Of a stretch of DNA of 9,153 bases, positions 5,880 through 9,153 are shown piece after piece. Origin of the DNA: an uncultured Peptococcaceae bacterium (GTDB lineage Bacteria; Bacillota; Peptococcia; Peptococcales; Peptococcaceae). The notes under the pieces are model-generated. The model did not search any database and was not told the origin of the DNA. It saw nothing but the letters and a program-made list of their open reading frames with translations. Within the stretch, counting starts at the first letter, position 1. Each line of letters opens with the position of its first letter. The position numbers and the translations under genes were made by a program. The stretch lies in NCBI GenBank assembly GCA_900556545.1, contig USPE01000066.1, positions 1 to 9,153 on the forward strand, given 5' to 3'.

Positions 5880-6623
5880 ATGAAGAAAAATGCTAAAATC
5901 AAAGTAATCAATATCCTATCCGCCGTTGCAGTGATGGTACTGATTGGGGTCATGTGTTACGTTTCGCTGCAGCATGCAGAACTTCGTCGGGACATTTGCT
6001 ACACCGCAGATTTTTCTGACATGCACGTGGAACTTTATCCTCAATATCCGGTATCAGATGAGGCGTGTGTTTATCAGGAGTTCCTTTTAACATTGAATGG
6101 CAAGGAATTCAGAAAAAATTGGGAGTGGAAGGCCGGAGAGCAAGAATCATTTGCTGAAGCTCCTTCCATCTATTATGCTGATATTAATCACGATCAGGAG
6201 CAAGAACTGATTTTTGTTTTTTTCAATGGCGTAGACCGCGGTACATCGGTGTGCTTGGAGTCAATCTATATCACAGACAAGAATGGAAAAGAGTACCCCG
6301 TAGAGGATGCATTGCAGTATGTAAGAGAATATGCTCAGTTTGATTTGAGCAAAGAAAAAGAACAGGTGCTCATAGACATTACCATGGAAGATATGCAAAA
6401 ACAATTAGAGTATGCCAATGAACTGTTTCCAGATTTAGAAACATTGGATTCTGCCAGTTGTCCTGATTGGGTAGAATACCGGGTAGAAAATAATCAACTG
6501 TTGGCTACAATTCCTGTTTTTGTTTATGCCACCTTCCCGCTTCCCGATGCAATCCATTTGCAATATGAAGAAATCGACGGTGCGTTTCAAATCACAGGCT
6601 TTACCTGTGTGCCCAATCTATAG
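5880..6623 (+). CDS. membrane-anchored extracytoplasmic protein of unknown function
   Basis: The family of this 247-residue protein is not recognised. A basic N-terminus (MKKNAKIKV) leads into one hydrophobic segment (residues ~9-29). There is no lipobox, so it is probably an uncleaved anchor with the rest outside the membrane. YYADINHDQEQELIFVFF (98-115) has the spacing of a calcium-loop or FG-GAP/VCBS-like repeat (D101, N103, D105, E109 before a hydrophobic strand), as in secreted proteins with a DINxDxxxEL motif; only one copy is seen. The remainder is acidic and strand-rich. C40 and C64 could pair outside the cell. The ribosome binding site is modest (GGTGAG, 5869-5874). It follows the GNAT gene and ends before a hairpin terminator. 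That the gene is real is likely from its length, start region and context; its function is unknown. Confidence 0.8.
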   Translation: MKKNAKIKVINILSAVAVMVLIGVMCYVSLQHAELRRDICYTADFSDMHVELYPQYPVSDEACVYQEFLLTLNGKEFRKNWEWKAGEQESFAEAPSIYYADINHDQEQELIFVFFNGVDRGTSVCLESIYITDKNGKEYPVEDALQYVREYAQFDLSKEKEQVLIDITMEDMQKQLEYANELFPDLETLDSASCPDWVEYRVENNQLLATIPVFVYATFPLPDAIHLQYEEIDGAFQITGFTCVPNL

Positions 6624-6632
6624 GAATAATCA

Positions 6633-6680
6633 TTATAAAAAGGGGGAAATCGGCATTGGCTGATTCCCCCCTTTTTATAA
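6633..6680. terminator. bidirectional rho-independent terminator
   Basis: The inverted arms 6633-6651 and 6662-6680 pair over 18 of 19 positions (one A-C mismatch) around a 10-base loop. The base of the stem is A/T-rich and the core has five G-C pairs, giving T-runs downstream on both strands. It lies between the convergent 5880-6623 gene and the glycosyltransferase gene. Confidence 0.88.
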
Positions 6681-6709
6681 AAATATAATTTTAAAACACA
6701 CTCACTTAC

Positions 6710-7735
6710 TCAGTTAAAGCCGAACAGTTTTTGCGCAATTTTATAGCACAACTCGGCAAATTTACGGCCTGCCGGATGATGAAGGGTCATCACTCGGCCA
6801 AACAATCCATAGCGCAATTTTTTATACATGCGGGGATTGCTGAGCTGCAAATATTCCCACAGTTCGTCCCGTTTTTCCAGATTGGCGGCATCATGGGAGC
6901 GAATGAGCATGATAGAAGAAATGCACATCATAATTTCCAGATAGTTGTACATATAATGACGCAGCTTTTTGCTGGTCACCATAGATTTATCCGACAAATC
7001 GTAGTAGTCGATCATCAGCTTGTTCACCCGCAGCTGCTGGTCGATGCGTTTAATCATCACTTTTTCGTTGACCGACTGATCATCGCGGCCGATAAAGTAA
7101 TGATAAAAATCTACGTCCAGATAATAAATAGTTTTGACTGCCGGCAATGGCTGATACACAAAAATATTATCTACATAAAAAGTATGCTTGGGCAGCTCCA
7201 GCTCGCAGTCCCGCAGCATTTGGGTGCGATAAATAACGGAGTGCATCAGGATATACTGCCCTTTTTTAAAGCGGCCGATCTGCTCCCAGGTAAACAGCTG
7301 ATTCTTTGGCAAAACAGAACGATAGTTCATGACCTTTTTAAAAGATGCGCCCTGTTTATCATAAACAAAGTTGGAGATGAGCATGTCCAGCTGGGTTTGC
7401 TCGGTCAGCATCTGTTTGAGCAGCGTCAAAATTTCTTTATAGGCTTTGGGGTCTACCCAGTCGTCGCTGTCCACCACTTTAAAATATGCGCCGGTGGCGT
7501 TGCGCAGCCCTGCGTTAACCGCTTCGCCGTGCCCGCCGTTTTCCTGATGGATAGCCCGCACAATATGGGGATATTTAGCGGCGTATTCGTCGGCGATGCG
7601 GGCAGTGCCGTCTTTGGAACCGTCGTTGACGATCAAAATTTCTACATCAGAACCGCCGATGAGCAGCGATTCGATACAGTTTGCCATATAATTTTCAGAG
7701 TTATAAGAGGGAATTGCAATGGATAAAACCTTCAT
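6710..7735 (-). CDS. family 2 glycosyltransferase (GT-A fold)
   Basis: The 341-residue protein starts with the GT2 nucleotide-sugar fold: SIAIPSYNSENYMANCIESL (5-24), ILIVNDGSKDGT (33-44), QENGGHGEAVNAG (64-76) and the metal-binding DSDD (89-92, in VVDSDDWVD). The rest is helical and ends in a basic patch (RYGLFGR, KFAELCYKIAQKLFG) that may lie against the membrane; no transmembrane helix is evident. GT2 enzymes move a sugar from a nucleotide donor to a lipid- or glycan-bound acceptor. Here the gene follows glf after 13 bases with its own ribosome binding site (AGGAGG, 7746-7741), so galactofuranose transfer or assembly of a Galf-containing glycan is a fair inference, not shown by sequence. 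The protein appears complete. Confidence 0.93.
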   Translation of the reverse strand: MKVLSIAIPSYNSENYMANCIESLLIGGSDVEILIVNDGSKDGTARIADEYAAKYPHIVRAIHQENGGHGEAVNAGLRNATGAYFKVVDSDDWVDPKAYKEILTLLKQMLTEQTQLDMLISNFVYDKQGASFKKVMNYRSVLPKNQLFTWEQIGRFKKGQYILMHSVIYRTQMLRDCELELPKHTFYVDNIFVYQPLPAVKTIYYLDVDFYHYFIGRDDQSVNEKVMIKRIDQQLRVNKLMIDYYDLSDKSMVTSKKLRHYMYNYLEIMMCISSIMLIRSHDAANLEKRDELWEYLQLSNPRMYKKLRYGLFGRVMTLHHPAGRKFAELCYKIAQKLFGFN

Positions 7736-7748
7736 AACTGCCTCCTGC

Positions 7749-8897
7749 TTATCCTAGTAAAGTGTCAGCCAATGTCAGCGCTTTGTCTACAATGGCATCA
7801 ATATTATAATATTTATATTCCGCTAAACGACCCAACAGATGAAACTTGGGATAGCCGTCCAGCAGCTGGCAATATTTTTGATACAAGGCCAGATTTTCAT
7901 CATTGATGATGGAATAGTAGGGAATTTCACCCGGCTTGCCGCTGTATGGCATAGGATATTCCTTCATAATGGTAGTATGCTCAGGCATTTTTTGTCCGGT
8001 CAGCTTTTTAAATTCGGTAATACGGGTATAATCCTCGCTGACGGTGTAGTTTACCACAGCTTTAGGCTGATAATCGCTTTTTTCGTGATGCTCAAACACA
8101 AAGTGCAGAGAGCGATAAGGCAGCTGCCCGTAGCAACAGGAGAAAAACTCGTCGATTGGGCCGGTAAAAATAACCTGGCCGTCAAAAGGTTGGTCCTGAA
8201 AATAAATCTGCCCGTTTTCCAAACGCAGCAGTTGATTGGCATCGGTATCCAGCATCAGCTGAATATTGGGATAATCCAGCATTTTTTCAAACAGCGGCGT
8301 AAACCCTTCCAGCGGCATACCTTGGTATGCGTCCTGAAAATAACCGTTGTCCTCAGAAATCAGCACCGGCACGCGGGCTGTTACGCTGGGGTCGATATCC
8401 TCCGGCTTTTGCCCCCACTGCTTTAAGGTGTAGTGCAGAAAAATATTTTCGTACACATAATCGGCAATGGCCTGAATATCTTTATCGGCGTTTTCTTTTA
8501 GCTGCAAAATTGGCACACGGCTTTCCAAACCGTATGTATGAACCAGTTTATCCCGCAGCACAGCCGCTTTTTCTTCGCCGTAAACCAGCTTTAAGGTGTT
8601 CAGATTGAATGGCACCGGCACAAACTGACCGTTAATATTGGCCACCACTTCGTGCTTGTAGGGATGCCACTGGGTAAAACGGGAAAGGTAATCGTATACA
8701 TTTTTTTTGCCGGTATGAAAAATATGGGGGCCGTACTGATGGATCAGAATCCCGTTTTCGTCGTTCCGATCATAGCAGTTGCCGCCAATGTGGTCACGTT
8801 TTTCGATGATGCAGACATTTTGGTTACCGCGCTCGGCCAGCTCACGGGCTACTACAGCGCCGGCGAAACCGCAGCCTACAATAATACTATCGTACAT
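7749..8897 (-). CDS. glf: UDP-galactopyranose mutase
   Basis: This flavoenzyme interconverts UDP-galactopyranose and UDP-galactofuranose, the donor for galactofuranose in surface polysaccharides. The 382-residue length is normal for bacteria (E. coli 367). The FAD-binding GCGFAG (8-13) with IEKRDHIGGN (31-40), the GPHIFHT motif (56-62) and TLKQWG (157-162) are present. The arginines that line the active site in the Klebsiella enzyme are conserved: R175 in ARVPV (its R174) and R292 in YTRITE (its R280). PYYSI (326-330) and GRLAEYKYYNID (356-367) complete the set, so the enzyme should be active. The start has AAGGAGG six bases upstream (8910-8904). It is the first gene of a two-gene leftward operon with the glycosyltransferase. 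Confidence 0.97.
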   Translation of the reverse strand: MYDSIIVGCGFAGAVVARELAERGNQNVCIIEKRDHIGGNCYDRNDENGILIHQYGPHIFHTGKKNVYDYLSRFTQWHPYKHEVVANINGQFVPVPFNLNTLKLVYGEEKAAVLRDKLVHTYGLESRVPILQLKENADKDIQAIADYVYENIFLHYTLKQWGQKPEDIDPSVTARVPVLISEDNGYFQDAYQGMPLEGFTPLFEKMLDYPNIQLMLDTDANQLLRLENGQIYFQDQPFDGQVIFTGPIDEFFSCCYGQLPYRSLHFVFEHHEKSDYQPKAVVNYTVSEDYTRITEFKKLTGQKMPEHTTIMKEYPMPYSGKPGEIPYYSIINDENLALYQKYCQLLDGYPKFHLLGRLAEYKYYNIDAIVDKALTLADTLLG

Positions 8898-8927
8898 AGT
8901 ATGCCTCCTTATGACATGATTATAAAT

Positions 8928-8936
8928 ATTATACCA
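8928..8936 (-). promoter_or_regulatory. extended -10 promoter of glf
   Basis: On the minus strand TGGTATAAT (8936-8928) is a perfect -10 box with the TGn extension, about 30 bases before the glf start codon. No good -35 box stands at 17 bases spacing (ACCCAA), as is usual for extended -10 promoters. A TTGACA (8974-8969) lies further upstream but at the wrong distance. Confidence 0.65.
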
Positions 8937-8975
8937 TAAATTTTGTGATTTTGGGTAGTTTGAAATAATGTCAAA

Positions 8976-8991
8976 TGTTTCACGTGAAACA
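8976..8991. other. parS centromere-like site
   Basis: TGTTTCACGTGAAACA is the full 16-base parS consensus recognised by chromosomal ParB (Spo0J) across bacteria, with no mismatch. The palindrome extends by AAA/TTT to 22 bases (8973-8994). ParB loads here and spreads to condense the origin region. It supports an origin-proximal location and lies in an intergenic space, just upstream of the glf promoter. Confidence 0.95.
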
Positions 8992-9013
8992 TTTTTAATT
9001 GTAATATTCTATC

Positions 9014-9153
9014 GTCGGGAGACTGTTTGTTGCCTGCCCTCCTTCAGTGGACATCCGCTTGTCGGTCTGCTTCACTATGGACTGCGTCCAGTTCAGCAAG
9101 ACAGACTGCGCATCTGTCCGTTTCAATCTCGACAACGGCAACAAAACATCTCC
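9014..9153. repeat. structured inverted-repeat stretch, possible intergenic repeat element
   Basis: The outer ends 9018-9034 (GGAGACTGTTTGTTGCC) and 9137-9153 are inverted copies matching at 14 of 17 positions. Between them are the hairpins TGGAC-TGC-GTCCA (9078-9090) and GACAGA-CTGCGCA-TCTGTC (9100-9118). GACTGCG occurs in both hairpins. The base composition is higher in G+C than the flanking A/T-rich promoter region. The minus frame is open from the right edge to TAA at 8997-8995 (52 codons), so the tail of a leftward gene is the alternative; the plus frame is open as well. The element may continue past the window end. Calling it a dispersed repeat is an inference. Confidence 0.4.

Noticed and set aside
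6731..7726. Long plus-strand open frame opposite the glycosyltransferase gene
   Set aside because: It is an antisense shadow of a clear GT2 gene; its translation is a patchwork of unlikely composition (rich in H, F, Q) with no domain and no ribosome binding site.
8968..9153. Rightward open frame from ATG 8968 through parS to the right edge
   Set aside because: There is no ribosome binding site, the start lies in A/T-rich promoter DNA of glf, the frame runs through parS, and it is open on a stretch that looks like an inverted repeat.
1..9153. CRISPR arrays, tRNA or rRNA genes, insertion sequences, phage or defence genes
   Set aside because: I looked for regularly spaced direct repeats, tRNA cloverleaf signatures, transposase motifs and known defence domains and saw none.

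Overview
The window reads as an origin-proximal chromosomal segment of a low-to-middling GC Firmicute. The evidence is the mnmG-rsmG-noc gene order, strong AGGAGG-type ribosome binding sites, sigma-A-like promoters and a perfect parS site. The exact lineage cannot be fixed from sequence alone. A Negativicutes or Clostridia member (for example a Phascolarctobacterium-like organism) is a guess, not a result.

Left block, rightward (1-4795): the 3' part of mnmG (tRNA wobble-uridine modification) overlaps rsmG (16S rRNA m7G527 methyltransferase) by ATGA. An interrupted frame for a small one-helix membrane protein follows and overlaps, again by ATGA, a large gene that fuses a cysteine-rich DUF5714-type module to a GNAT acetyltransferase. 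Next come noc (nucleoid occlusion, ParB/Noc family CTPase fold) and a small DUF6054-family gene. A perfect bidirectional hairpin terminator closes the block. The small frame and the fusion gene sit between rsmG and noc, which are neighbours in Bacillus.

Middle block (4804-6680): a leftward CGGC-domain cysteine protein is divergent from a rightward pair, a GNAT acetyltransferase and a membrane-anchored extracytoplasmic protein of unknown function. The GNAT gene has a clear TTGACT-17-TAGAAT promoter. A second hairpin terminator lies between convergent genes.

Right block, leftward (6710-9153): glf (UDP-galactopyranose mutase) and a family 2 glycosyltransferase form a two-gene operon for a galactofuranose-containing surface glycan. 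Their extended -10 promoter lies just downstream of a perfect parS site (TGTTTCACGTGAAACA). The last ~140 bases form a structured, inverted-repeat-rich stretch that may be a dispersed repeat or the tail of a gene entering from the right.

The points most worth a second look are: (i) noc has two in-frame starts, and the longer form alone carries a Noc-like amphipathic membrane-targeting helix; (ii) the DNA-specificity residues of this protein are Noc-like rather than ParB-like although the only recognisable site in the window is parS; (iii) a conserved-looking small membrane protein frame carries a single nonsense codon; (iv) the DUF5714-GNAT fusion; and (v) the terminal structured repeat beside parS.
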